Assembly (NCBI RefSeq): GCF_003461625.1
Contig: NZ_QTXL01000008.1
Coordinates: 83,582-147,581, forward strand
Source of the DNA: Clostridium sp. AF15-31
GTDB lineage: Bacteria; Bacillota; Clostridia; Lachnospirales; Lachnospiraceae
Reading direction: 5' to 3'
Length of the DNA stretch: 64,000 nucleotides
Position 1 is the first letter of the stretch, and every line of letters starts with the position of its first letter. Below are positions 44,623 to 53,773 of this stretch, piece by piece. A model generated the notes under the pieces. It worked only from the letters and a program-made list of their open reading frames with translations. It searched no databases and was not told the DNA's origin. The translations under genes were made by a program, and so were the position numbers.

Positions 44623-46182
44623 ATGAAGAATGTACTTGAATTTATTGAAGGCTCAGCAGCTAAATATCCAGACAAATTAGCAGTTGCCGATGTTAACGGA
44701 GGACTCACTTATAAAGAACTGGAGAAAACTGCAAAACAGGTTGGAGCATGGTTATATCAGGGACTTGGCGGATGCAAGAATCGCCCGGTTGTTGTACTTC
44801 TTGATAAGGAGCCGAAGAGTGTGGCAGCATTCATGGGTGCTGTATATAGCGGAAACTTTTATGTGGTCATAGATGCGGAGATGCCGGTTGACAGAGTGAA
44901 TAAGATCTTAAAGGCATTGAAACCGGAGGCTGCCATAACCGATAATAAGCATCTCGATAAAGCAAAAGAACTGCATGTTGAAACAGAGGACGGCAAGGGC
45001 TATGCACCAAAGATTTTCAATCTGGATGAGATGGATCAGGAAGCAGACCAGAGTTGTCTGGCAAAGGTAAGAGCCAATATGATCGATACGGATCCGGTGT
45101 ATGCATTATTTACTTCCGGTTCGACAGGTGTTCCAAAGGGTGCGGTTATATCACATGCAAATATTCTTTCTTATATTACATGGTATACAGAAGCCTTTGA
45201 TATCAACGAGACAACAATATTTGGAAATCAGACCCCATTTTATTTTAGTATGTCTGTTTCAGATTTATATAGCACATTGAAAAATGGCGCAACATTGTAT
45301 ATAATACCAAAAGCATATTTTTCATTCCCAATCAAGCTCATGGAATTCCTGAATGAGAAAAAGGTTAATACGATCTACTGGGTTCCATCGGCGCTTTCGA
45401 TCATTGCAAATTATAAGATGTTCCAGTATGCTAAGCTTCCGGATCTGAAAAAAGTGTTATTTGCAGGCGAGGTTATGCCGACAAGACCATTGAATTACTG
45501 GATCGAGAATCTGCCGGATGCCATGTATGCAAACCTGTTTGGCCCGACAGAGACAACCGATATTTGTACCTACTATGTGGTAAACAGAAAGTTTCGTGAC
45601 GATGAGCCCCTTCCAATGGGAAATGCATGTAACAACTGTGATGTATTTGTACTTGGAGAAGATGGCAAGGTGGTTTCGCCGGAGATCAATCCGGAGACAG
45701 GCTTCAGTGCAGAAGGTGAATTATATGCCAGAGGTTCCTTTGTCGCTCTTGGATATTATGGAAATGAAGAAAAGACAAAAGAAGCCTTTGTCCAGAATCC
45801 GTTAAACCCGAATTATCCGGAACTGATCTACAAGACAGGTGATCTTGTAAAATATAATAAATATGGCGAACTGGTCTATATATCAAGAAAAGATTATCAG
45901 ATCAAACATATGGGTTATCGTATCGAGCTCGGCGAGATCGAAGCGGCTGCCGGTGCGATCGAAGGTATCCGAAGCTATGCATGTATCTACGATGATGCAG
46001 AGGATAAGATCGTATTTATATATGAAGGTAAGAAACTGGATGATGCATTCCTGCTTGGGGAATTCAAGAAAAAAGTTCCACATTATATGGAACCGAACCA
46101 GTTTGTAAGAGTGAAGAGTATGCCACACAATCAAAATGGAAAAATTGATCGTAAGTGGTTGAAAAATAACTATAAATTATAA
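44623..46182 (+). CDS. dltA: D-alanine--D-alanyl carrier protein ligase
   Basis: A 519-residue adenylate-forming enzyme that activates D-alanine with ATP and loads it onto the carrier DltC. It has the P-loop FTSGSTGVPKGAV, the GPTETTDICTYYV motif, YKTGDLV, and the C-terminal catalytic Lys in NGKIDRKWLK. It opens the dltACBD operon and is followed by dltC after 17 bp. AAAGGAGG lies about 25 bases before the ATG, with GGTAAAG nearer, so initiation may depend on coupling with the kinase gene. Confidence 0.95.
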   Translation: MKNVLEFIEGSAAKYPDKLAVADVNGGLTYKELEKTAKQVGAWLYQGLGGCKNRPVVVLLDKEPKSVAAFMGAVYSGNFYVVIDAEMPVDRVNKILKALKPEAAITDNKHLDKAKELHVETEDGKGYAPKIFNLDEMDQEADQSCLAKVRANMIDTDPVYALFTSGSTGVPKGAVISHANILSYITWYTEAFDINETTIFGNQTPFYFSMSVSDLYSTLKNGATLYIIPKAYFSFPIKLMEFLNEKKVNTIYWVPSALSIIANYKMFQYAKLPDLKKVLFAGEVMPTRPLNYWIENLPDAMYANLFGPTETTDICTYYVVNRKFRDDEPLPMGNACNNCDVFVLGEDGKVVSPEINPETGFSAEGELYARGSFVALGYYGNEEKTKEAFVQNPLNPNYPELIYKTGDLVKYNKYGELVYISRKDYQIKHMGYRIELGEIEAAAGAIEGIRSYACIYDDAEDKIVFIYEGKKLDDAFLLGEFKKKVPHYMEPNQFVRVKSMPHNQNGKIDRKWLKNNYKL

Positions 46183-46199
46183 GAAATGAGGAAAAAGAA

Positions 46200-46427
46200 A
46201 TGGATGAATTATTAGAGATTTTAAACGAAGTAAAACCAGGTGTTGATTTTGAAAATGATACAGACCTGATCGGCCATGGCGTCTTAGATTCCATCACAAT
46301 GGTAACACTTGTTATGGAATTAAATGATGCATTTGATATCGAGATCACACCTGTAGATATCGTTCCAGAGAACTTCAAAACAGTTCAGACGATCTATGAT
46401 ATGATCCAGAGACTCAGTGATGATTAA
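46200..46427 (+). CDS. dltC: D-alanyl carrier protein
   Basis: A 75-residue acidic carrier protein. Ser31 in GVLDSITMV is the attachment point for 4'-phosphopantetheine, on which D-alanine is carried as a thioester from DltA to the membrane enzyme DltB. GAGGAAAAAG precedes the ATG. A gap of 116 bp without a clear terminator separates it from dltB. Confidence 0.95.
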   Translation: MDELLEILNEVKPGVDFENDTDLIGHGVLDSITMVTLVMELNDAFDIEITPVDIVPENFKTVQTIYDMIQRLSDD

Positions 46428-46543
46428 TTAGTTTACAGACTGAGGAAAAAAGAAATACTGGGAATAAACCGGACGGCCTTTTGTAATACGTACAGAAAAT
46501 GGCTGCCCGGTAGATTTTCGGTATCAGTGATAGGGAGAAAAAA

Positions 46544-48133
46544 ATGTCTTATACATCTATAGCTTATTTGGGATTTATATTGATGGGATCCTTCTTTTTC
46601 TACTCGATCGTGCCATTAAAGCACAAATGGAAGGTTCTGCTGATATTCAGTTATCTGTTCTATTTTATTAATTCCGGAAAATATATTGTATTTATATTGT
46701 TCAGTACCTTGTCGATCTATTTTGGCGGTCTGCTGCTGAATAAGATTGATGATGGCTTCAGTATGGCAAAGAAAGCCTTGCCAAAGGAAAATAAAAAGGA
46801 ATTCAAGTCGATCATCGGATGGCAGAAAAAATGTGTCTGTGTATCTATTGTATTATTAAATCTTGGTATTCTTGTATATCTGAAATATTCCGTATTCTTC
46901 GGACAGGTGTTCTGTGATATATTAAGTATTTTCCATATTAAGATATCCAATCCAATGCAGAATATGATGCTGCCGCTTGGTATCTCGTTCTACACCTTAT
47001 CGGCGATCAGCTACATTGTAGATGTATACCGTGGTAAATACAAAGCCTCCGATAATCTTGGAAAGGTTGCTTTGTTCCTGGTATTCTTCCCACATATCGT
47101 GGAAGGCCCGATCGGACGTTTTGATCTGCTGGGAGATCAGGTATATGAAGGACATCCGTTTGATTATAAAAATGCAACGATGGGACTTCAGCTTGTGTTC
47201 TGGGGCCTGTTTAAGAAGATTGTAATTGCTGACCGTGCAAATATGTATGTAAATCAGATTTTTAATTTCCACGATCAGTATGATGGACTGTATGTCATCA
47301 TAGGAATGCTGTTGTACACCTTACAGTTGTATGCAGAGTTCTCCGGTTGTATGGATATCGTCCGCGGTAGTGCGCAGATGTTTGGCATTGAGATGTCAGA
47401 AAACTTTGCAAGACCGTTTATGTCAAAGACAGTCAGCGAGTTCTGGAGAAGATGGCACATGACACTTGGTGCATGGTTTAAGGATTATGTATTCTATACC
47501 ATCTCTCTATCCAAGGCATTTATGAAGCTGAGCAAGAAGACAAGAGAGAAGTTCAATGCGTTCTTTGCAACCCTGATCCCGACCTCTATTGCCATGCTTG
47601 CAGTATGGTTTGGAACCGGTATCTGGCATGGAGCAAGCTGGAAGTATGTTATGTACGGTATTTATTACTGTCTGATCATGATCCTCGGACTTTTGACAGA
47701 ACCATTATTCAGAAAATTATTTGAAAAAATGCATGTGAACCGCGAAGGTAAGATCTATAAGGCTCTTCAGGTTGTGAGAACCTTTATCTTTGTTAATATC
47801 GGTATGCTGATGTTCCGTGCAGATGATCTGAAGATCTTCGGACAGATGTTTATATCGATGTTCCGGAATCTGTCATGGGATCCGATCCGTTATGGTGAAT
47901 TGTTTGATGTCCGGATTGGTATGAGTGATTTCCTGTTACTGCTTTTTGGAGCAATTGTGTTGCTGTTGGTTGGCTTGTATCAGGAACAGGGACGTCATAT
48001 CAGAGAAGATATTGCAGCAAAGAATATTGTATTCCGTTGGGTATTATATTATGGACTGATCTTTTCCGTGATCATCCTTGGAGCATATGGAAGCGGATAT
48101 GAAGTCGCAGGCTTTATATACGCACAATTTTAG
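46544..48133 (+). CDS. dltB: DltB membrane acyltransferase (MBOAT)
   Basis: A 529-residue polytopic protein of the MBOAT family with the catalytic His362 in GIWHGASWKY and the substrate-tunnel segment SEFWRRWHMTLGAWFKDYV. It takes D-alanine from DltC on the inner face and passes it outward for attachment to teichoic acid. It is about 100 residues longer than many DltB proteins, mostly through a longer central loop and C-terminus. dltD follows after 5 bp. Confidence 0.93.
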   Translation: MSYTSIAYLGFILMGSFFFYSIVPLKHKWKVLLIFSYLFYFINSGKYIVFILFSTLSIYFGGLLLNKIDDGFSMAKKALPKENKKEFKSIIGWQKKCVCVSIVLLNLGILVYLKYSVFFGQVFCDILSIFHIKISNPMQNMMLPLGISFYTLSAISYIVDVYRGKYKASDNLGKVALFLVFFPHIVEGPIGRFDLLGDQVYEGHPFDYKNATMGLQLVFWGLFKKIVIADRANMYVNQIFNFHDQYDGLYVIIGMLLYTLQLYAEFSGCMDIVRGSAQMFGIEMSENFARPFMSKTVSEFWRRWHMTLGAWFKDYVFYTISLSKAFMKLSKKTREKFNAFFATLIPTSIAMLAVWFGTGIWHGASWKYVMYGIYYCLIMILGLLTEPLFRKLFEKMHVNREGKIYKALQVVRTFIFVNIGMLMFRADDLKIFGQMFISMFRNLSWDPIRYGELFDVRIGMSDFLLLLFGAIVLLLVGLYQEQGRHIREDIAAKNIVFRWVLYYGLIFSVIILGAYGSGYEVAGFIYAQF

Positions 48134-48138
48134 GATAG

Positions 48139-49287
48139 ATGGTGAACGATATGAAAAAAGACAAAACAAAAAATATAATAAAATGTATCCTGTTTTTCAT
48201 CATTTTCTGTGTACTGATGGGAGTTCTGTCGGTTGTATTCTATCCGAAGACCAGTGACCCGGAAGGTGGTTTGTCAAATCCAAATGCCAGAGGCTTCTAT
48301 GGAGAACCGAGAAATTCGCTGGATGTTGTTGTCATGGGAAACAGTAACGCATACAGTGCCTACTCTCCAATGATGATGTGGAAGAACTATGGAATTCCAA
48401 CCTATGTTGCAGCGGAGGGAGCGCAGAATATTGCAGAGACAGTCAATGTCCTTCAGGAAGTACTGACTTGCCAGAAACCGAAGCTGGTTGTTTTGGATGT
48501 GGATCTGTTGTGGCAAGGTAAGACACAGGTATCCAGAGTAGAGGGAAATGTCAAATCCCTGATCTATAAATATATTCCGATCATGAAGTATCATGACAGG
48601 TGGAAAACACTGGCACTTAAGGACAGCTTTAAGAAAAAATCATATACTTATCGTTCCAGTACAAGAGGTCAGTATCTGAGCAGAACGGTTGTGGCTTATA
48701 CAGGTGAAGATAAGATGGTAGAGACAAAGGATATTGAACCGGTACCGAAGTCTTCTAGAATTTTTCTTAAGATGTTCCTGGATATCTGCAAAGAAAACAA
48801 TGTTGAAGTTATGTTTGTTGAGATGCCGACAGCAAGCTCATGGAATTATAAAAAACATAATGGTATGACACAGTATGCGAAGAAATTAGGAATCCCATTC
48901 CTTGATCTGAATACGGTAAAGGGCAAAAATAAGATCAACTGGGGAACAGATACCAGAGATGGCGGAAAACATCTGAACTGTTACGGTGCAAGAAAAGTAA
49001 CAAGAGAGATAGGAAAATATATTTCAAAACATTATTCATTTGAAAATAAGAAAAAAGATTCCCGGTATACTGACTGGAATAAACAGTATAAGGTATACAA
49101 AAAGTATATGAAGAATCCTGCAACTGTTATTACGGTAGATGAGAATGGCGAACAGACTCAGACAACCGTTGAGGCTGAAAAAATAAATAAACAATCGGCC
49201 GGAAAAAAGGATAAAAAGAAGGACAAAAAGAAAACGAAAAAAAGCAGTGACAAGAAAATTACGACAACTACAAAAAACAATAAGTAA
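48139..49287 (+). CDS. dltD: DltD-like protein with Lys-rich tail
   Basis: A 382-residue protein with one N-terminal membrane helix (about 14-34) and an extracellular SGNH-like domain: VVMGNSNAYSAYSPMMMWKN holds the nucleophile-type Ser, and GGKHLNCYGARKVT near 275 supplies the late Asp/His region. DltD completes D-alanine transfer to teichoic acids. The last 30 residues are nearly all Lys, Asp, Ser and Thr. The start may be the ATG at 48151 instead of 48139. Position as last gene of dltACBD supports the name; overall sequence is diverged from Bacillus DltD. Confidence 0.82.
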   Translation: MVNDMKKDKTKNIIKCILFFIIFCVLMGVLSVVFYPKTSDPEGGLSNPNARGFYGEPRNSLDVVVMGNSNAYSAYSPMMMWKNYGIPTYVAAEGAQNIAETVNVLQEVLTCQKPKLVVLDVDLLWQGKTQVSRVEGNVKSLIYKYIPIMKYHDRWKTLALKDSFKKKSYTYRSSTRGQYLSRTVVAYTGEDKMVETKDIEPVPKSSRIFLKMFLDICKENNVEVMFVEMPTASSWNYKKHNGMTQYAKKLGIPFLDLNTVKGKNKINWGTDTRDGGKHLNCYGARKVTREIGKYISKHYSFENKKKDSRYTDWNKQYKVYKKYMKNPATVITVDENGEQTQTTVEAEKINKQSAGKKDKKKDKKKTKKSSDKKITTTTKNNK

Positions 49288-49348
49288 TAAATAATATGAA
49301 CAGGAATGATCAGAAGGATTGAAAGAATCAGAAGACAATTCCTGTGAG

Positions 49349-49396
49349 AAAAGAGATTGTTTTGTATCGGTAAAAGATACAGGATGATCTCTTTTT
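49349..49396 (+). terminator. Terminator of the dlt operon
   Basis: AAAAGAGAT (49349-49357) pairs with ATCTCTTTT (49387-49395) and an inner TGTATC/GATACA pair closes the loop; T residues follow. The stretch 49397-49611 holds no gene, only the leader of the next one. Confidence 0.65.
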
Positions 49397-49611
49397 ATCT
49401 GTAAAGAGTGTTGGGTGATGAGAAACGATTTGTAATAGATAATTTTATTTGTGTAAATACATGGATGTTGTGATAAAATGGCAATGAAATGTAAATAATA
49501 GTTGCAGAAATATAGAATTATACAGGCATACCGAAAAATAAGCGAAAATATGGCAGTATACGATGCTTTTACAGATGCCTGGCAGCAGGATATGATAGGA
49601 GGATATGGAAT

Positions 49612-50598
49612 ATGAAGATTTTATTTTATGATACGAAGAAATATGACAGAGATTCATTTGAAAAGATATTACCGGAATATTCAGATCTGGAGGTAGAGTT
49701 TTTAGAAGCAGACCTTTCGCCGAGAACAGCAGCTCTTGCAAAAGGATATGATGCGATCTGTGCATTTGTAAGTTCCGATGTCAGTGAAAAAGTAGTTGAG
49801 TGTCTGGCTGTAAATGGTGTAAAATTAGTGTTAATGCGCTGTGCCGGATTCAATAATGTAGATCTGGATGCAGCAAACCGTTGTGGTATCACGGTGCTCC
49901 GTGTTCCGGGTTATTCACCGGAGGCGGTTGCAGAGCATGCGATGGCACTGGCACTTGCGGTTACCAGAAGAATCCATAAGAGCTATATCAAGGTTCGTGA
50001 GAATAATTTCAGTCTGGTAGGTCTTACAGGTATGAACTTCTATGGCAAGACCGCGGGTATCATCGGAACCGGTAAGATCGGAGCAGCTATGTGCCGGATC
50101 TGTCATGGATTTGGCATGAAGGTTCAGGCATATGATATGTACCGGAATCCATCCCTGGATTTTGTAGAGTATGTGGATCTGGATACGCTGTTATCGACCA
50201 GTGATCTGATCTCTCTTCACTGTCCGCTGACAGATGATTCGTACCATATGATCTGCACAGAGACGATCAATAAGATGAAGGATAATGTGATCCTTGTAAA
50301 TACATCGAGAGGCGCACTGATCAAGACGGAGGATCTGATCACAGGAAATCGGAATAAGAAATTCTTCGGTATCGGTCTGGATGTGTATGAGGAAGAAACA
50401 AATAATGTATTTGAGAATCGTGAGGATGATATTCTGGAATCCTCGATCACGGCAAGACTGCTGTCATTCCCGAATGTCATTGTAACCTCTCATCAGGGCT
50501 TCCTGACGGAAGAAGCACTGGAAGCTATCAGCCGTACCACACTGGACAATGCGAGAGATTATGAGAATGGCACGATCAAGGATATAAACGCCGTGTAG
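49612..50598 (+). CDS. D-2-hydroxyacid dehydrogenase (D-lactate dehydrogenase-like)
   Basis: A 328-residue NAD-dependent enzyme with the Rossmann motif GTGKIGAAMCRICHGFG (about 146-162) and the three catalytic regions of the family: Arg in NTSRGALIKT, Glu in DVYEEET and His in VTSHQGFLTEEAL. These are typical of fermentative D-lactate dehydrogenase, which reduces pyruvate to D-lactate. Other 2-oxoacids are possible substrates. AGGAGG lies upstream of the ATG. truA follows after 14 bp, an odd pairing likely due to read-through. Confidence 0.88.
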   Translation: MKILFYDTKKYDRDSFEKILPEYSDLEVEFLEADLSPRTAALAKGYDAICAFVSSDVSEKVVECLAVNGVKLVLMRCAGFNNVDLDAANRCGITVLRVPGYSPEAVAEHAMALALAVTRRIHKSYIKVRENNFSLVGLTGMNFYGKTAGIIGTGKIGAAMCRICHGFGMKVQAYDMYRNPSLDFVEYVDLDTLLSTSDLISLHCPLTDDSYHMICTETINKMKDNVILVNTSRGALIKTEDLITGNRNKKFFGIGLDVYEEETNNVFENREDDILESSITARLLSFPNVIVTSHQGFLTEEALEAISRTTLDNARDYENGTIKDINAV

Positions 50599-50612
50599 AA
50601 AAGGAAACGATT

Positions 50613-51362
50613 ATGCAAAATTACAGATTTCTGATCGCCTATGATGGAACGAGATATCATGGGTGGGAACATAAAAAAGACGTTGTGACCATACAGGGAA
50701 AGATCGAATCAGTGCTTTCCCTGATGGCAGGCGAAGAAGTACGGATCAATGGAGCGGGAAGAACCGATGCAGGTGTGCATGCAAGGGCAATGGTCGCAAG
50801 CGGCCCGGTTCCGACAGATAAGACACCGGAGGAGATCCGAGATTATATGAATCATTATCTGCCGGATGATATCTGCATTTTGGAGGTTACTCCGGCAGCA
50901 GAACGGTTTCATGCAAGATTTAATGCAAAGGGCAAGCATTACCGTTACACGATCTATCGTGGCAGGCTGAAGCCGGTATTTGACCGGAAATACGTCTGGA
51001 CTCTGGATGAGGGTGAGACGATCGACTGTGAACGGATGCGAAAGGCAGCAGCTTATCTGATCGGTGAACATGATTTCAAGAGCTTCTGTGGCAATAAGCA
51101 GATGAAGAAATCGACGGTTCGGAAGTTATTTGCGATCGATATTAAGGAAGATGGCGATTATGTGATTCTTGATTTCCACGGAGCCGGATTCTTACAGAAT
51201 ATGGTTCGTATCCTGACCGGTACTCTGGTAGAGGTCGGGGCAGGCAGAATGGAACCGGCATACATGGAAGAGGTGCTTACAGGCCGGTGCAGACAGCTCG
51301 CAGGGCCGACCGCACCACCACAGGGCTTGTGCCTGATGCAAGTTGATTATGAAAAAAAGTAA
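50613..51362 (+). CDS. truA: tRNA pseudouridine synthase A
   Basis: A 249-residue enzyme that converts uridines 38-40 in the anticodon arm of tRNAs to pseudouridine. The catalytic Asp52 lies in GAGRTDAGVHA; FHARFNAKGKHYRY and FLQNMVRILTGTLVEVG are further family segments. Length is standard. The ATG follows the dehydrogenase gene by 14 bp and the azlC gene comes 19 bp later, suggesting a shared transcript. Confidence 0.93.
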   Translation: MQNYRFLIAYDGTRYHGWEHKKDVVTIQGKIESVLSLMAGEEVRINGAGRTDAGVHARAMVASGPVPTDKTPEEIRDYMNHYLPDDICILEVTPAAERFHARFNAKGKHYRYTIYRGRLKPVFDRKYVWTLDEGETIDCERMRKAAAYLIGEHDFKSFCGNKQMKKSTVRKLFAIDIKEDGDYVILDFHGAGFLQNMVRILTGTLVEVGAGRMEPAYMEEVLTGRCRQLAGPTAPPQGLCLMQVDYEKK

Positions 51363-51381
51363 TATGGAGTAAGTAGTACAA

Positions 51382-52083
51382 ATGAATGAATTTAAAAATG
51401 GGCTGAAGGATGGAATCCCGATCGCCCTGGGGTATTTTGCAGTTAGTTTTAGTTTTGGTATTCTTGCGATCAAAGGCGGACTCAGTGTCTTTCAGGCAGT
51501 TCTTACCAGCGTTACAAATGTTACAAGTGCTGGTCAGTTTGCCGGACTTCAGATCATCATTGCCGGGGGAACGATCCTTGAGGTGATCCTTACCCAGCTT
51601 ATCATCAATTTGAGATATGGTCTGATGAGTCTTTCACTTACGCAGAAGTTAGCTGACGATGTAGGCATCTGGAAGCGTCTGATCATCGCATTTGCAAATA
51701 CAGATGAGATCTTTGCAGTTGCAATGGGATATTTCAAAGAAGTGACCTTTCCGTATATGTTAGGACTTCAGATCCTTCCGATCCTTGGCTGGGGCGGTGG
51801 TACATTTGCCGGAGCAGTAGCCAGCGGGCTGCTTCCAAAGTCTGTGTGCAGCGCACTCAGTCTTGCACTTTATGGCATGTTCGTGGCAATCGTTGTTCCG
51901 GTTGCCAAGAAGTCAAAATCTGTGTTATTTGTGGTATGCGTTGCAGCTTTGTTCAGTATCCTTTTATATTATGTTCCGATATTCCACTTTATCTCGACCG
52001 GAATATCGATCGTTATATGTACAGTAGCGGCAGCAGCAATCGGTGCGATCGTTGCACCGGTTAAGAAAAAAGGAGAAGAATAG
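51382..52083 (+). CDS. azlC: AzlC-family branched-chain amino-acid exporter, large subunit
   Basis: A 233-residue membrane protein with the AzlC features GLKDGIPIALGYFAVSFSFG at the start and the NLRYGLMSLSL segment. With the small protein AzlD, encoded 2 bp downstream, it forms an exporter for branched-chain amino acids or their analogues. GGAG lies before the ATG. Confidence 0.9.
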   Translation: MNEFKNGLKDGIPIALGYFAVSFSFGILAIKGGLSVFQAVLTSVTNVTSAGQFAGLQIIIAGGTILEVILTQLIINLRYGLMSLSLTQKLADDVGIWKRLIIAFANTDEIFAVAMGYFKEVTFPYMLGLQILPILGWGGGTFAGAVASGLLPKSVCSALSLALYGMFVAIVVPVAKKSKSVLFVVCVAALFSILLYYVPIFHFISTGISIVICTVAAAAIGAIVAPVKKKGEE

Positions 52084-52085
52084 AG

Positions 52086-52394
52086 ATGAGTGTATATACA
52101 TATATTATCGCAATGGCGGTTGTCACATATCTGATCCGTGCGGTGCCATTGGTGTTATTCAGGAAAAAGATAGAGAATCAGTTTTTAAGTTCGTTTTTAT
52201 ACTATGTGCCATATGCCTGCCTGACGGCACTTACCCTTCCGGCGATTTTCTACAGTACGGAAAGTGTTATCAGTGCGATCGCAGGATTTGTCGTAGCGGT
52301 TATCCTTGGTATTCGTGAAAAAGGGCTGGTAGTCGTAGCTGCCGCCGCCTGTGTGACAGTGTTTGTAGTGGAGAGAATATTGGCGTTTTTATAG
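52086..52394 (+). CDS. azlD: AzlD-family small transporter subunit
   Basis: A 102-residue protein with four hydrophobic helices and the AzlD pattern TYLIRAVPLVLFRKKI, then YYVPYACLTALTLPAIFY. It is the usual partner of AzlC and follows it by 2 bp, with GGAGAAG in the end of azlC as its ribosome-binding site. Confidence 0.9.
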   Translation: MSVYTYIIAMAVVTYLIRAVPLVLFRKKIENQFLSSFLYYVPYACLTALTLPAIFYSTESVISAIAGFVVAVILGIREKGLVVVAAAACVTVFVVERILAFL

Positions 52395-52549
52395 GGGTTG
52401 TGAATCCGAAAAGTGAGGACAAAGAACTTGCTATATCGTCGACCTGGAATGTAAAAGACTTTTGACACGCTAAAAACCTTGATGTCAATGTTCTTTGATA
52501 GCGAAAATATGACTTTTTGATTAGTATGAGTATACTAGGAGGTGAAGAG

Positions 52550-52973
52550 ATGGAACTCGGAAAACAAATAAAAAAACATCGTCAGGAAGTACAATTATCC
52601 CAAGAGGAGTTAGCCGATCGAGTTTATGTTTCAAGACAAACAATCTCAAATTGGGAAAATGAACCGCTATGGAAAAATCTACACTAAAATGCTGATTGTC
52701 ACTGCAGTTTCGGCAGTTCTGCTATTTATGTGGTTTGGCGTTTGGGCATTCATCCCTTGGGGAATCATTTGGGCACTCTCTATGTACTTTGCCTTTCAGG
52801 TTGAAAAGGTAAAAAAAGATAATGATGTTCAAACCTATAAAGAAATTGTTGCATTTTCTGAGGGGAAACTATTGGATGATATACAAAAGCAGAGAGAAAT
52901 AGGTAAACGCCCATATCAGAAGATTTTTTTAAGAAGATTATTATATCAAAGTCGAATGCAAAACCATGGATAG
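52550..52973 (+). pseudogene. XRE-family regulator with internal deletion
   Basis: The first 38 codons (MELGKQIKKHRQEVQLSQEE ... VSRQTISNWENE) are an XRE helix-turn-helix with AGGAGGTGA 4-9 bases upstream of the ATG. The frame is then lost and ends at 52687. The next frame continues with MNRYGKIYTKMLIVTAVSAV and a membrane helix to 52973, which looks like the C-terminal half of membrane-anchored XRE regulators. About 40-45 residues including the end of the HTH domain are missing. The join lies at AAAATGAA, suggesting deletion between short repeats. The stretch 52974-53083 holds a short unrelated open frame ending LNQNSLET. Confidence 0.65.
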
Positions 52974-53083
52974 ATGAAGATGGTATTGTGCATATTGGCT
53001 TGTATGATTTTTTGTTAAATCAGAATTCCTTGGAGACATAACAAAATAATACTTGATAGTTAATAAAGAGAGGCGCATATGCT

Positions 53084-53773
53084 ATGCCAGGTATACTCGT
53101 AGTTGAAGATGATGAAAATTTAAATCGTGGAATTACATTCTCACTGAAAAAATCCGGATATGAGGTTTTTTCAGCAGAATCAGTGAAAAAAGCGAAAAGA
53201 ATTGCAAGTGATAATAATGTGGATGTTACCATTTGTGATGTGAATCTTCCGGATGGGAATGGACTGGAATTTGTAAGGTGGATGAGGTGCAATTATAATA
53301 CATACATTATTTGCCTTACAGCACTAGATCAGGAGATGGATCAGGTTATGGGATATGAAGCAGGGGCAGATGATTATATTACAAAGCCGTTTAGTCTTTC
53401 GGTACTTCTTTTGAAAATAGAAGCACATTTCCGCCGCAGACAGGAGAAAACGGAAGCCGGAAAGATGATTTCGGGAGATATCGTATTTATCGCAGGAGAA
53501 ATGAAAGTCCTGATAAAGAGTCGTGAAATCAGTCTGACAAAAACGGAGTTGAAAATGCTGACTTTTTTTCTTCAGAATCCGAAACAGATTCTTTCAAAAA
53601 CACAAATATTGGAAAATGTGTTTGATCTGGAAGGGGATTTTGTGGATGAAAATACAATCGCTGTCAATATCAGAAGACTCCGTGAGAAAATCGAAGACAA
53701 TCCGGCTGCACCGGTCTATATAAAGAATATCAGAGGTCTTGGGTATATATGGAATCAGGAGGTAAGGCAGTGA
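53084..53773 (+). CDS. OmpR-family response regulator of second ABC module
   Basis: A 229-residue regulator with receiver domain (E8-D9-D10, phospho-acceptor D52 in ICDVNLPDG, Lys in TKPF) and a winged helix ending IRGLGYIW. It precedes a kinase with which it overlaps by 4 bases and a MacB-type ABC transporter operon. It probably activates that operon, and a candidate site (TTACA-N4-TGTAA, 55034-55047) lies upstream of the transporter genes. Confidence 0.88.
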   Translation: MPGILVVEDDENLNRGITFSLKKSGYEVFSAESVKKAKRIASDNNVDVTICDVNLPDGNGLEFVRWMRCNYNTYIICLTALDQEMDQVMGYEAGADDYITKPFSLSVLLLKIEAHFRRRQEKTEAGKMISGDIVFIAGEMKVLIKSREISLTKTELKMLTFFLQNPKQILSKTQILENVFDLEGDFVDENTIAVNIRRLREKIEDNPAAPVYIKNIRGLGYIWNQEVRQ

